Positions 34,208 through 46,253 of a stretch of 64,000 bases of DNA are shown piece by piece. Every line of letters starts with the position of its first letter. The stretch's first letter is position 1. The notes beneath the pieces were generated by a model that saw nothing but the letters and a program-made list of their open reading frames with translations, was not told where the DNA came from and did no database searches. This DNA comes from Mytilus californianus (taxonomy: Eukaryota; Mollusca; Bivalvia; Mytilida; Mytilidae): NCBI RefSeq assembly GCF_021869535.1, contig NW_026262581.1:77095955-77159954 (forward strand), written 5' to 3'. The translations under genes were made by a program, and so were the position numbers.

Positions 34208-34975
34208 GAATGTCATATAGCTGTTTATGTCTCCCTGTACTGATTATTGCGTTGCCACATGAAATCAACCCTGATTGCTGTCTACTCTTCCTGTAGATTA
34301 TTGCGTTGCTACATGAGATCGGCCCACTTTGCTGTTTATGTCACCCTGTACTGATTATTGTGTTGTTACATGGGATCAACCCTGATTGCTGTTTGCTCTT
34401 CCTGAACTGATTATTGCGTTGCTACATGAGATCAACCCTGATTGCTGCTTTGTCTTCCTGTACTGATTATTGCGTTGCTACATGAGATCAACCCTGATTG
34501 CTGTTTGTCTTCCTGAACTGATTATTGCGTTGCCACATGAGATCAACCCTGATTGCTGTTTACTCTTCCTGAACTGATTATTGCGTTGCTATATGAGATC
34601 AACCCTGATTGCTGTTTTTCTTCCTAAACTGATTATTGCGTTGATACACGAGATCAACCATGGTTGCTGTTTTGTCGTCGTGTACGGTTTATTGCGTTGC
34701 TACATGCGATCAACCCTGATTGCTGTTTATGTCTTCCTGTACTGATTATTGCGTTGCTACAAGCGATCAACCCTGATTGCTGTTTATGTCTTCCTGTACT
34801 GATTATTGCGTTGCTACATGCGATCAACCCTGATTGCTGTTTATGTCTTCCTGTACTGATTATTGCGTTGCTACAAGCGATCAACCCTGATTGCTGTTTA
34901 TGTCTTCCTGTACTGATTATTGCGTTGCTACATGAGATCAACCATGATCGATGTTTATGTCATCCGGTAATGTCC
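34208..34975 (+). repeat. 57-bp minisatellite, about 13 units
   Basis: Unit about 57 bp: ACTGATTATTGCGTTGCTAC then ATG(A/C)GATCAACCCTGATTGC then TGTTTATGTCTTCCTGT. Left units vary from 55 to 59 bp; units from about 34685 to 34970 are almost identical at exactly 57 bp. Since 57 is a multiple of three, both strands are open across the regular part (34664-35023 plus, 34654-34941 minus). These frames have no other support as genes. Confidence 0.94.
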
Positions 34976-35402
34976 ATCGCCTTTCTGCATGGAATCAACA
35001 CCGAAGTACAGAAACCGATATAAGAAGTGTACATTGGACGATGTGATTTCATATCAGTAGATCAAGTCATGTGAACTTGCCTTCCGTAATTTCACGTATT
35101 TTTTTATATTGTATGGATATTATTGTTTTCTTGAAGTTTTGTTCTTTGTTATTCATACAATTTTTATAGAGTTTAGGGCTTTCCAGTGCTAGTTTTTTCT
35201 TGGACATTCGTTTACGTCCTTTTTTGATGAAATCTAAGCTAGTTTAACCCGTCACATGTTCATGTTCCTCTCACAAGTCGAGAAACTCATCAGTGGTTGT
35301 CTTAAATTATATTTTAATGCTTTTTTGTCATTTTGTCATCTGGTATAAATGACAGATCTTTTTATAAACTCCCTTAAATTCATTCATAACTTTTCTAGAC
35401 TA

Positions 35403-35417
35403 GGGGGGGGGGGGGGG
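35403..35417 (+). repeat. Homopolymer G run (15 nt)
   Basis: Fifteen consecutive G. The flank at 35440-35545 (GACCGTACAGCGACCTCTAA ... GCTGTCTCATTGACGT) looks like another degenerate retroelement tail, sense strand. Confidence 0.8.
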
Positions 35418-35549
35418 ACTAAAAAAAATATACTAGTATTGTAGAGACACTTGTCTATTGTTGAAGACCGTACAGCGACCTCTAAATGTCTTTTGCCTTT
35501 TTTGTGTTGTCCATCTGCTGTCTCATTGACGTATTACACACATTTTAAA

Positions 35550-36669
35550 TTGTTCGCACCAAATAATCACAACATTTTACACTCTTATATCGACCACTGT
35601 ACTTCTTGATAGCTTTCATACACCCATGTATTTTCTTTCGTATGTGTGAAATATTTGACACTGGACCTTTAGCAATCAAAATTAATACAACCACGTCTTG
35701 CATATCATAAGATAAACACGATGTCGTGCAAGTATATAATGAATTAGTGGAAACACGTGCATTATGAACACGCTTAAACTGTAAAATCTATTAGCAGGAA
35801 CACACGGAACATCAAAGATACCTTGTTTTTTTTAATACTAGTTTGCATGTGCATTATTGCCTTAGCTCGTAATTTTTCTTATTGATTCGTTGAATCAAAG
35901 TTTAAATGTGTGTGTTTGTGCGTTTCCCATTAAAAGATGACTAATATTTTACCTGTTAAATAATATAAAAAACTTAAAATGTGACAACTAGATAAATGAA
36001 GTACAGTAAAATACTTTAAGTGTGACATATTTCCCACGTGTTAAATGTAATACTATATGCAAATAATACTAAGTAGTTCTGTCTAAAAGACACAACACAC
36101 TTCATTCAACAAAATAATTTCTATTTATAATAAATTCACATCAAATTGTCCATTAAACGTCAACATTTGTAAAATAGTTATAAAAGCACCAGTGTGTACT
36201 GAGTATAAAAATATAAACGGGGAATTCTACAATAATGAGACAACTTGACCGTTGACCTTTTTCATCTGTGTCCATTGTCCAGCAATGTTTGATACGGTCA
36301 GGTAGTTTGATATGATAATAAAGGTCACTTGATAAATTTTACTAATATGGCATGTAAAACTTTGATTCTGAATGATATTTAAAACTGTGGTCATCTTAAA
36401 GGGCCACCAGATTATGCTGCTAGAGCTTCTGCAGGCGTCTTTGTTTCCAAACTGGGACTCATCCGCACAAAAATGTGATTCAACTAGAGCGTTCTGCTAT
36501 TAAATATGCGACATTTTATGCTCGAGGCATATGTTACTTAAAAACTTAATTTCCATAATCACTCATTTTCCCACAAAAATGCATAACCACGAAACAATGT
36601 TCAGTTAACTGTTAAATAAAATATTGCACAAATCCATGGCCTATGTTTGACCAATCTGATAGCTACTGT
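35550..36669. other. 3' flank of the KLF gene
   Basis: AT-rich, no repeat recognised. It probably includes the 3' UTR of the KLF gene, but I cannot place a poly(A) site with confidence. Confidence 0.4.
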
Positions 36670-37596
36670 CTATCGTTTTCGATGAACTTTCAGATGTTTG
36701 GACAAATGGTCTGACCTTGAAAATCTCTTTTCACAAATTTTACACTGGTAAGGTTTAATTCCAGAATGAGATCGTTTATGTCGCGCTAGTTCGTCTGAGC
36801 GCGAGAAGCGCCAACCACATCCAGGCCAGGTGCATTCAAACGGTTTTTCGCCGGTGTGTCGACGAAGGTGTGCTTTCAAATGAGAGCTCTTGCTGTACAC
36901 TTTGTTGCATCCTGCATACGTACAGTGATAAATTTTCTCCTCGTTTTTGTCTTTAGTTGCACTGTTTGTCCTAGGTGTGGAGGTTTTAATATTTCTCATT
37001 TTTACAGTGTTTAATAAACTCGATTGCGCTAGTAGAGAATTCGTTGCTAATGTAAACTGTGTGCGGTTAATAAAGGTTTTATTTATATGTGTAAGCGTAG
37101 GTGATTTTGATGGCAGTTCTATTTGGTATTCCTGAACAGTTGTACTACTTACACCTAAAGAATTTTTTGCTGCATAGTTGTGCATCAGGTTTTGAAGTCC
37201 AACACCTAATACAACGAAATCCTTTTCATTGTTTACAGTTTCATTAGTTTCGTTATTTCCAAAAACATCATCCGTAACTTTCTGTTCTACTACACTTATG
37301 TCAGCTTCCGAGCTATCATTTTCCTTGATATGAAAATTGTTCAGATGTGAATGATCCTCGCAAGAAATAGTTGGCATTACAGCAATTGTCTTTTCTAAAC
37401 TGTCAGCTAATCCCTGAGAAAACAAATATTCAAGATACATTTCATCGTCCATGCTATCTGTGCTCCAAACGCTAGACGGACTACTGCTCCTTTGGCCCTC
37501 AGAGCCGATGTCTATTTCGTCACCCGATGAATTTAGTCTCTGAAGAGTATATTGTTCTCTTTCTAAGCTTGACCATAAAGGCATAAAGTCTTCCAT
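36670..37596 (-). CDS. KLF15: KLF15-like Krüppel-like zinc-finger transcription factor
   Basis: Single-exon ORF of 308 codons starting at ATG 37596-37594. The frame is open a little further upstream to a TAA but has no earlier ATG. Three C-terminal C2H2 fingers with the SP/KLF layout: C225/C230/H243/H247, C255/C260/H273/H277, C285/C288/H301/H305, joined by TGEKPFEC and SGIKPYQC linkers. Contact helices [16 protein letters not shown] and RSDHLSKH are the KLF set that reads GC/CACCC boxes. KLF15 affinity: [16 protein letters not shown], the HSG.KPYQC linker, [16 protein letters not shown], and an N-terminal Ser/acidic patch followed by [13 protein letters not shown] (about 50-63), like the DS.LDFLLSQ motif of KLF15. 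A nuclear DNA-binding regulator; the middle (about 80-220) is low-complexity. Orthology to KLF15 is inferred from memory of the family. Confidence 0.9.
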   Translation of the reverse strand: MEDFMPLWSSLEREQYTLQRLNSSGDEIDIGSEGQRSSSPSSVWSTDSMDDEMYLEYLFSQGLADSLEKTIAVMPTISCEDHSHLNNFHIKENDSSEADISVVEQKVTDDVFGNNETNETVNNEKDFVVLGVGLQNLMHNYAAKNSLGVSSTTVQEYQIELPSKSPTLTHINKTFINRTQFTLATNSLLAQSSLLNTVKMRNIKTSTPRTNSATKDKNEEKIYHCTYAGCNKVYSKSSHLKAHLRRHTGEKPFECTWPGCGWRFSRSDELARHKRSHSGIKPYQCKICEKRFSRSDHLSKHLKVHRKR

Positions 37597-37785
37597 TTTA
37601 TATACATCCAACTTTGAAAGTTTTATAGTTTCACATATATTTTATTATTTGTCGTCTGCTTGACACGACTTCTTCCTTGAGGGTAAAAATGATATCGTAC
37701 TATATTACAAACTATGTATGTACATAAAAGGTATGCTAGTATATGAATGAACTCAGTCACAGGAAAGTACCTCTGTTGGATTGGA
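37597..37785 (-). other. Putative 5' UTR of the KLF15-like gene
   Basis: If the TATA box at 37810-37820 is used, transcription would begin near 37785, leaving about 190 nt of leader. An in-frame TAA in the leader fixes the start ATG. Confidence 0.4.
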
Positions 37786-37809
37786 CGAGCAGTCACGAGG
37801 AGATTGTCA

Positions 37810-37820
37810 CTTTTATATAC
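37810..37820 (-). promoter_or_regulatory. Candidate TATA box for the KLF15-like gene
   Basis: GTATATAAAAG on the minus strand, about 215 bp upstream of the start codon. It is a strong match to the TATA consensus. TATA-driven, intronless genes are typical of rapidly induced regulators. Confidence 0.55.
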
Positions 37821-37829
37821 CCTATAAGT

Positions 37830-39011
37830 GGGTTTAATTCACTCATTAGCATACAATCCTGTCGGCAAAGATGTGAAGAGACTTGTTGAGAAAATAGGGT
37901 CAAAAGTCAAATGTCGACTTCATCCCCAGTCGCTATCTACATCATACATGTAAAACTTGATTAGGACGCATTGCCGTGATATCACCATTATTCAAATTCA
38001 AATAATAAATGTTGATAATTTCTATAATCACGTGAAATTACACGTCTGTACATAAATTTCTCATCAAAATCCAGTTTTTCATTCAGTTCGAATTTTAAGA
38101 TAAAAACATTAATGTTGGAAAGCTTCGTAAACTATCAAAAATAACCACATTACAGATCATTACACTTTAAATCCTCAATACTATACGAATTTACGTTTTT
38201 AGTTCATTGATATTTTGGTACTAATAATTTCTAAAAATACACATTACAAATGTTCACATTACTCTTATTTGTTATGTATTTTAAAATAGCCAATCGCATT
38301 TACAAATGACAGTGCACGAGACGACGCACCCATCCAGTATATTTCCAATACCAAAATGTAGATTTCTGTAAATACATTTTGAACCTAGGACCACAAGATT
38401 TTCACATGTCAAAGTAATGTAATTTAGGACGCAGTAGAACTGAAGAAGCAGCAATATAGGTGGTGTATACTAAAGAACAAGCTATATTGATCAACGAATC
38501 AATAAAAAATCAATGCCTACGAGTAAGAAAATCTGTAATCTTCTTTCAGTAGATTGAACGACTTGTCATTCTCTAATATATAATGCAATCTGATGAATCT
38601 AACTATTTTATGTTTAAAACTGCTATATATGGAAAGTATGACAAATTAAAAACAAAATCCTTGTAAATTCTATTTATTCCAAGGTTAAAAAATATCCATT
38701 GTTGCATTATTTCTAGGTTGAATATCCCATTTTGCACGATCAAAGGTTATAAGGTTGTAAGAATATGAGTATTATTGTAATCAATGAATGTATTATTGAA
38801 TATTTACTGATTAACCAATTACTTAATTAATTGATTTATTATTTATCTGTTTATTTATTTATCCATCTATCTATTCATCTGTAATCTGATAACATTGACT
38901 AAAACAAGTTACAAATGTATTGGTTTTTCGTCAAAAGTTACAAAGCATAAAATAACTATGCATGTACATATACTTGTCCCTTGTCCTATATCATAAGACC
39001 GACAATGTCTA
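37830..39011. other. Upstream intergenic region of the KLF gene
   Basis: Mostly AT-rich. A CACGTG E-box core lies at 38031-38036, and ATTT/ATCT-rich simple sequence at about 38828-38885. Nothing else is recognised. Confidence 0.4.
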
Positions 39012-39917
39012 TTATGCCGGCGTCACACATTGGCGTATAGACCGACGTGCACCAGACGTACAGAGAAAAGTCCGTATACGTTAGGTGCACGCAAGAGGAA
39101 CGCTAAGCAATCGTTATACGCGCGTTGCATAAGTTTGAAGTACGTCGAAATGGAGAGGTATACGCTTGGTGAACACTATAACTCCAGGAAATTTTTATGC
39201 AGCATAAAAATTTTCATCTAGCTTAAGCGTTTGTCAAGCGTATACCTGTTCGCTACACGCACGTACTACATACGTTACAAGCGTGTTGCAAAACCAATGT
39301 CTACAGATACGTTTGAGACACGTTCAGGGCACGTTGTATACGCCTCAAGATCGTTCGACTTTTACTTGGACGTATGCCGGGCGTGTTGGTAACATACGCC
39401 TGGCGTAGTTTCAGCGTTCTGTGAACGTATAAAACGCACCCGTGGCGTATCAAAAACGTATTCTGACATTCAACGAAACTTGCTCTGACATTTATAGTGG
39501 CATATGTCCGTGAAATTACAAGACCAAGTGTATCCAGAAGTAATTCAGACACCCCATAATTACACGTCCCAGACACGCCGAAAGCACGCCGGGATAATCG
39601 TCCTATCCGACTCCCAAGTACGACCGGGACGCGTCTCAAATACGTTCAAGGGGCGGTTTTCCTTTGTAGCGTGCATTCCATCTGCGTTAGACAAACGCCA
39701 GACATACGCCAACATACGTTACTCAGTCAACGCCCGATAAACGCTTATGTACGCTTCTCGTATGCCCTAAACACGTTTAAAGCTCGTTGTGCACACGATA
39801 CAGATATGATTGACAAGTTGACTACTTCCAAAATTCTACCGTATTGGCAGCGTACATAGTTTAAGACCACGCCCGGCATACGTCGGTGTTATACGCTGAT
39901 GTGTGACGCCGGTATAA
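39012..39917. mobile_element. CpG-rich TIR transposon (non-autonomous)
   Basis: 28-bp terminal inverted repeats (39012-39039 and 39890-39917) match at 25 of 28: TTATGCCGGCGTCACACATT... The 906-bp interior is conspicuously rich in CpG and in short words such as ACGTAT, GTATACG and CACGTT, against AT-rich flanks. ORFs of up to 112 codons on either strand have no family resemblance. Confidence 0.85.
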
Positions 39918-41105
39918 GTTTGGACAATTTTGTCTTCGTCAAACCATTCATTTTTAGCATTTTGTATGTTTGTTACCTCAGTGACCGAGTGGCGTATTTT
40001 ACCATCTTCCCTATTACTCAATTGAGTTAGCACTTTGAAGACGACAGCTAACCTCATTGGTATAATACCCACATTTTGTCAATGTCATTCACATGATACA
40101 TGGTTCTACATTTAACACGTTTTGGTCCTCAATACGAACACATCATACACCCATGAATAAGTACCCGACAACACACACACACACAACATTGTTGTAAACA
40201 TAACGGTCTTCAAAAGTGAAAAGTACCACATTTCTACCTCTAAATCACTTATGGTTTACCTATATTGAGAGTAGATACTAAAATAACGAATCAATTTGTT
40301 AGCCGGCATGGCGTAAAAACGACGAATCAAAGAATTCAACTTTTTATGTAACTAATATAGGACAATGGTGTTGATTAAAAATTACGCCATTCCAGACCAT
40401 TTTGTTTTCCATATAATAAACATTTCCAATAATTAAGAAGTTCCGGGTCGAATCCGATACCGATACCAATAGAATATGTCATGTAGTTTCCTGTTGTAGT
40501 TCTTCTTTATTCTTCCCTCCACAATATGGAGTACCACTACTATATTGTGGTGAGAAAACCAGGACGGGTACAAACAAAAAGATTTTGAAAGCAGAGAAAA
40601 CTGTTCACCTTATAACCAGCATGACTTTATCAAATGACAATACGAATACTAAAATTTCTAGGCTAAAATAAGAAATAGATACTTAAATTTAGCCACGGGC
40701 CCGCGATGTAGCGGGTGTGTTCTGGTGAATATATATATAACAGAAATGCACCCCTCATGAATCAAATAAAATTTTGAATAAATCTAAAGCTTTTCAGTAA
40801 TTTATGAAAATGTTATAAATACGAGAGTAATAAATATAAATGTATAATACATTTCTAAATCAGAAATGGTTAATTTCGGCATATGTATTCGACGATTATT
40901 TGCGATCAAACGTTGCAACTTTTATTTTAACTCAAATACTTTCTGAAGTACAAAATCACAATATAAATATCACATTGTTGAGAGGGAAATAGAGCAGATT
41001 GTAACTACAAAGAAAATCGAGGCGGAGCCGAGAAGTGCGATAATGTATAACAAATATCTACCACTAAAGAGGTTACTAATTTGGACAGGCACTCTTTCAT
41101 ATATA
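39918..41105. other. Intergenic, no recognised feature
   Basis: AT-rich sequence with a small (AT)n stretch near 40729. No gene or repeat ends identified. Confidence 0.45.
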
Positions 41106-41277
41106 AACAAGAAGATGTGGTATGAGTGCCGATGAGACAACTATCCATCCAAGTCACAAATGTGTAAAAAGTAAACAATTATAGGTCAAAGTACGGCCTT
41201 CAACACTGATCCTTGGCTCACACCGAACAGCAAGCTATTAAGGGCCCCAAAAAGACTAGTGCAAAACAATTCAAACA
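41106..41277 (-). mobile_element. Retroelement family 1, short 3'-end copy
   Basis: 172 bp of the family 1 terminus, antisense, truncated after ACTAGTGCAAAACAATTCAA. Confidence 0.8.
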
Positions 41278-41409
41278 CATATGTCTGGTCTATTAAACTT
41301 TTTATGGTACATACCATTTCCCTTTTGTATTATCAGCTGTAAATGGAATGACAAAATGTACTCTAAAACCCTTTTTTTTTGGGTACAAAATTACTTTGTT
41401 AAGTGTAAG

Positions 41410-41905
41410 TAGATATAAGAAGATGTGGTATGAGTGCCAATGAGACAACTCTCCATCCAAGTCACAATTTGTAAAAGTAAACCATTATAGGTCAAAGTAC
41501 GGTCTTCAACAAGGAGCCTTGGCTCACACCGAACAGCAAGTTATAAAGGGCCCCAAAAATGACTAGTGTAAAACCATTCAAACGGGAAAACCAACGGTCT
41601 AATCTATATCAAAAACGAGAAACGAAGAAACACTTATGAACCACATCAACAAACGACAACTACTGAACATCAGATTCCTGACTTAGGACAGGTGCAAACA
41701 AATGCAGCGGGTTTAAACGTTTTAATAGGTACCAACCCTTATCTGAAACAATAGTGTAACATCACAACATAAAAAGACACACTATAAAATATCAATTGAA
41801 ATGGCTTAACTCAATCAAAAGACATATTAACACAAGTGAACATACACTGAACGAATAAATTTGATCTATAATACAATGTAAATACAAAATCAATAAAATA
41901 AGGGG
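41410..41905 (-). mobile_element. Retroelement family 1, 3'-end copy
   Basis: About 495 bp, antisense, same 3' terminus and landmarks as 19253-19765. It lies 130 bp from the previous copy in the same orientation. Confidence 0.82.
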
Positions 41906-42889
41906 GAGTAGATAAAGGCAACAGTAGTATCCCGCTTTGAGATGTTAAACAATAAAAAAAAAACAACCTTCAACAAAAAGCCGCCAAATACAATAATATA
42001 CACAGGTAAATGAAAATAATTTTGTTATAAGGTATACAGTTTAAATGGAGAAGTGCATACATGTATTTCCTTATATGCAGTATTCTGAGCTATGATTATA
42101 GATATATCTAACCTATGACGAAACAGTAGATTAGATTACCTATAGAAGGAAGGTTTTGCATCACCATCACATAATGTCAAGTTTTCAAATTAGCATGTCA
42201 TTCTTAGATATAAATGAAAACGGGACTAATAAGTATAGACATGACTGGATAACCACACACCAAGCAAACACGGCAGTAAATTGTGATCTCTGGTTACATT
42301 TATACATGGGAAATTGCCTGCTTTACATTCCAAATTCTTTTATGTAAAAAATCAATGACTTCACAGATACTTGCATATCAAGACTCTTGACTAGTTATAT
42401 CACATGATGAAAATACTGTCGCTTTTATAAAGTTACAAAATCGCCAGTTCTAATTAATCTTACTTTTACGTGAAAACTGACTCATGTATTCTCTGATTGT
42501 CATATAAGAATAAAAGGAGTGAGATTAACGCCAATGAGACAGCAATGTAACAAAAAAAAATAAACCAAAGACATATAGATGTCATCATATGGTCAAACTG
42601 TTACGGTCAAGTGTTTTTTTATAAATTAAATCGTCTGGCGTCTTAAAAGGCTGTGAACACATTCAAAAGAGACTAGCAAATATCTACCAACAACACCTTC
42701 CTTAAAGGATATAAATAAGCAGAACAAAGTGTCTTCGACATTCGAGACATTGGATGGGCACATTGATATGTATACTAAATCCGTTGGATGTTTATACTGA
42801 TTGATATCATATTCTGAGAGAGCATGATTTATCTATAGTAGTTTACAGTAGCTTTGGTCTAGCTTTTAGTGATTGCGAGTACTATTAGA
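41906..42889. other. Intergenic, no recognised gene
   Basis: A short tail-like fragment (GCCAATGAGACAGCAATGTA) lies at about 42531-42550; otherwise plain. Confidence 0.4.
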
Positions 42890-43170
42890 TCGATACTATG
42901 GGTCTTCCATCATTTTTTGTTATTTTTTTTTTTTGGTGCTTCGGCCGATCTGATGTTTCAAGTCCTTTCTGACTGATTTTTACAATTAGAGAGTATGTTG
43001 TGCTGTTACACCACTGTCCCAGGTTAAGGAAGGGTTAAAGACTGCCTGTCCCAAATCAAGAGTCTATAATTCAGTGGTTGTCGTTGGTTGCTGTCTGTCA
43101 TATTTGTTAATTGGTTTTAGCAATAAAAAGGTCATTGTGTTTTTCTGGTTTTTTATTGTTTCACATTTTG
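42890..43170 (+). mobile_element. Retroelement family 3 tail (sense)
   Basis: Contains TTACACCACTGTCCCAGGTT, CTATAATTCAGTGGTTGTCG and CACATTTTGTCATG. This is the sense counterpart of the antisense tail at 21005-21400. Confidence 0.6.
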
Positions 43171-43242
43171 TCATGCCTGGGCCTCTAAGCCTTTCGGCTC
43201 TAATGGCTACATTGGGGGTGGTAAGTTATATTGTTTAAGTAA

Positions 43243-43290
43243 ACCGGAGTACCCGGAAAGAACCACCGACCTTCGGCAGGAAGACAATTG
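43243..43290 (-). repeat. SINE central-domain fragment
   Basis: Minus strand TTCCTGCCGAAGGTCGGTGG then TTCTTTCCGGGTACTCC matches the middle of the SINE at 46254-46519 (TTCCTACCGAATGTCGGTGG TTCTCTCCGG). Confidence 0.6.
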
Positions 43291-44021
43291 AAAATTGCTG
43301 TAGGTAGATCTTGATGTTCTGAAAAGTTTTGCCTTCCCAGATTTATATATATCTATAATGGTTTTCAAGATATTACACAATACTTTGCATTTTGTTCCAA
43401 TGTTCTTGTTGGTTGGTAGGCAGGATCATCGGACGTATCTTTTTTTCAAACTAGATACTCTGACAATGATTGTGTCTTAAGTTTTGTTCCGATTGACCAA
43501 TTCAGAGAAGATTTTTGTAAAAATTAACAGACGACGACGGTTCATGCAGTTCCTTTAGGCCGGGTGAGCCAAAAAAAGAGTTTCAGTACTATCTTTTCCA
43601 TGCCAATGTGAGGCTATGTGAAATAGTACATTAACAATGCATGTTAAAACTGATATACTTGCAATTTATTAAGTTTGATACAAGTGTTGGCTGATTTCGT
43701 AATAGAATATCAAATTTAAAGTTTATCATTAAGTGGTATATCATGTTCTTGTATCATACTCGTGTAATTTGTGTATCGTACTAATTTCTGTCCAATTAAG
43801 TTGTGATATTGACGACATCAGAATCTATTGGTTCATTGACACCAGGCTCTCCGAATAATGAACCCACGTCTGTAAGCAACAAAAAGTCAAGGACCCACAT
43901 GGTGCAAAGTATTTATGTCACTTCATCTATCTATATCAAATATTTTTTACCTTGAATCTGCATGTGATTATGCTGTAACTTTCTGTTTCTGTTTTTGTCG
44001 GGTAATAGCCTGAGCCAGGCA

Positions 44022-46216
44022 TGGGGTAATGCAAATTTGTGCATGGTAATGCATTACATTTTTCCAAGTTATTGCATGTAGTGTGTAATGCAGCAATTTT
44101 TGCATTACATGTGATTGTAATTTGATGCATTACTTTAGCAAAAAGTTGTGTAATTTCATGCATTACATGGCATTACTTTTTTTCACATACTATATATCTT
44201 TAACAGATTGTTGGAGATTAAACTAAAACAGAATTTAAGATTTTTTGATTAACTAAGAACATTAGAATATAGCAAAGTACTCTCGACCAATGAAATTGTA
44301 GAATTGGATGCCTCTTAATTGTGAAGAATGAATGTAAATCATGTTCTTAGTAAGGGATTATCCTATTATTTGGGTCTATTTACAGTTCAAAACAAAGAGT
44401 TTCTATAAATGAGTTACAACTGCCCCAAAGCACATTTATCAGATTGAAAGGTTTTATCACAAAGTGATTGAAACTGACTAAAAGTTGAACTGTGAAACAA
44501 ACAAAAATCTCAAAATAAGTTGAAGTTTACTGGTGCAGTAAAATTGGTACCGTGAATTTAATTATGGAAATATTAATAACTTCAAATTACTATAAAATTA
44601 AACATTACCAAAGCAATGCAAAAAAAAAAGAAAAAAAATCTTTCAGATAAAAAAATAACCTAAATCTTTAGCTTTCCAAAACTTTGATTACTTGATCAGA
44701 GGTTGGGGAGAATAGTTATTTCCAATAAATTATTCCGATAAAAAACAGGAATTAAATTTTAAACATATTAAAAACTTTTAAGGGCATTATTTTGAGCATT
44801 TCCCTGACATAATGAAACAGTATTTGATGTAAAAAGCCGGACCAAATTATTGGCTGTGAAATAAAATTTAGTTGTAACTCTAATGTATTAATTGATTTAA
44901 ACTGTAAATAAAACAGGATAATTCCTCACTAATATATTACATGATTTACATTCATACTCACAATCAGGAAACATACAATTCATACCTTTTCTTTCTACTG
45001 TTGTGTCACCTAATATCTATAACGCATTTTTTTTTAAATATTTCCCAAATGATAAGAAAGTCCTCACATCACTAAAACTTATCCATAAATGACATGCAGA
45101 AAAAGGAAGTCATGCATCAATTATAAACATAGCACTGACAATGAAACTCATTCTTGAATAGATCATTTGAGCCTTGAGCACTTTACAATATTCTAAGTTT
45201 GTAAGAGAATGATAATCCCTTACTTCATGATAAGTACTCGCTAACGCTCGTACTTATTCATGAAGAAAGGGATTATCATTCTCTTACATATACTAATCAT
45301 TTGAATATTGATTTTCTATTTTTTTTTTTCACACTTTACATAAATCACTAGAGGGAATTCGGAGATTAGGCCTTGCCCCAGGTAGAACTTGAAAAGAAAA
45401 AAAAATAAAGTGGTATAAATACTAGAACGACCAAATTACAATTCTAAATGAATAACACAACACTGTGTATCAGATAGAGTTTTTTTTTAATTATTACATT
45501 TTATTTTATACATTTTCCTGCATAAAAAGATTGATATTTGAAAAGCATTACTGTAAAAGTGTTCCATTGTTGTCAAAAGATCACATGATTAAATAACAGA
45601 TAATTGAACATTGTCATAAAACACTAATTTGTTTGTTTTACAATCAATCTTATCACCATTTTGACACTTGGTCATAACTTAAGCTCTATGTTTATTATAT
45701 AATCAGGAAAGAAATTCTCAGTAAATATTTTGATTGAAATTAAAAAAAAAATAAATGCATATTTATAAAAGTAAAGTTAACATTAAGTTAAAATAAGTAT
45801 TAAACTTCATCTCTGTAATTTCTTTTTTGAGAAAACGCAGAGATGTATACCTTTAAACATTAAAACCAATGATAGAAGAGCAATCTACTTTGATAGTTTT
45901 TGTGAAACAGTCGGGTAGTCAGAAATATTATTCATCATGAAACATTCGAAACCATTATGATGTTAAAATGTAATAGTCGTATTGAATATACTTTTTACAT
46001 GTATACTTAAATTCAATACATGGAACAGTTACTGCATATGCTAGAATCTTTTATGACTTCATGTTGTTTTTCAGAATGTTTGATTTTTCTTTTCACTTGA
46101 TAATAAAATTTACAAATGTAATGTGTAATTCAATGCATTACTTTGCAAAAGTAATTGTAATATAATGCATTACTTTGATAAATGCATGTAATTGTAATTG
46201 TAATTTAATGCATGGT
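44022..46216. mobile_element. Possible ~2.2-kb DNA element bounded by TAATGCATTAC clusters
   Basis: Two clusters of TGCATTAC/GTAATGCA words (44022-44177 and 46108-46216) flank about 1.9 kb of AT-rich DNA with a hairpin near its centre (45201-45287). Repeated subterminal words are typical of hAT-like ends. No exact terminal inverted repeats or target duplication could be fixed by eye, and no transposase is visible. Confidence 0.4.
45201..45287. repeat. Hairpin with ~40-bp arms
   Basis: Left arm 45201-45240 (GTAAGAGAATGATAATCCCT...) and right arm 45248-45287 pair along nearly the full length with one mismatch and a 1-nt bulge, around a loop of about 7 nt. Confidence 0.92.
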
Positions 46217-46253
46217 TTTGTCAAATTGATCAATGATTGCACCAATAACATTT

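Noticed and set aside
34654-35023. Overlapping ORFs of 119 and 95 codons on opposite strands
   Set aside because: Both follow from a repeat length divisible by three; there is no start context, splice sites or family resemblance.
37597-37611. Upstream start of the KLF gene at a TTG codon (five more residues)
   Set aside because: Eukaryotic nuclear genes start at ATG; the first in-frame ATG is at 37596.
39301-39740. ORFs of 112 and 78 codons
   Set aside because: Inside the CpG-rich TIR element, on both strands, with no conserved motif. The CpG-rich, AT-poor sequence lacks stop codons by composition.
40981-41050. GAGGCGGAGCCGAG word as a regulatory palindrome
   Set aside because: Short and isolated; could not be linked to any element or gene.
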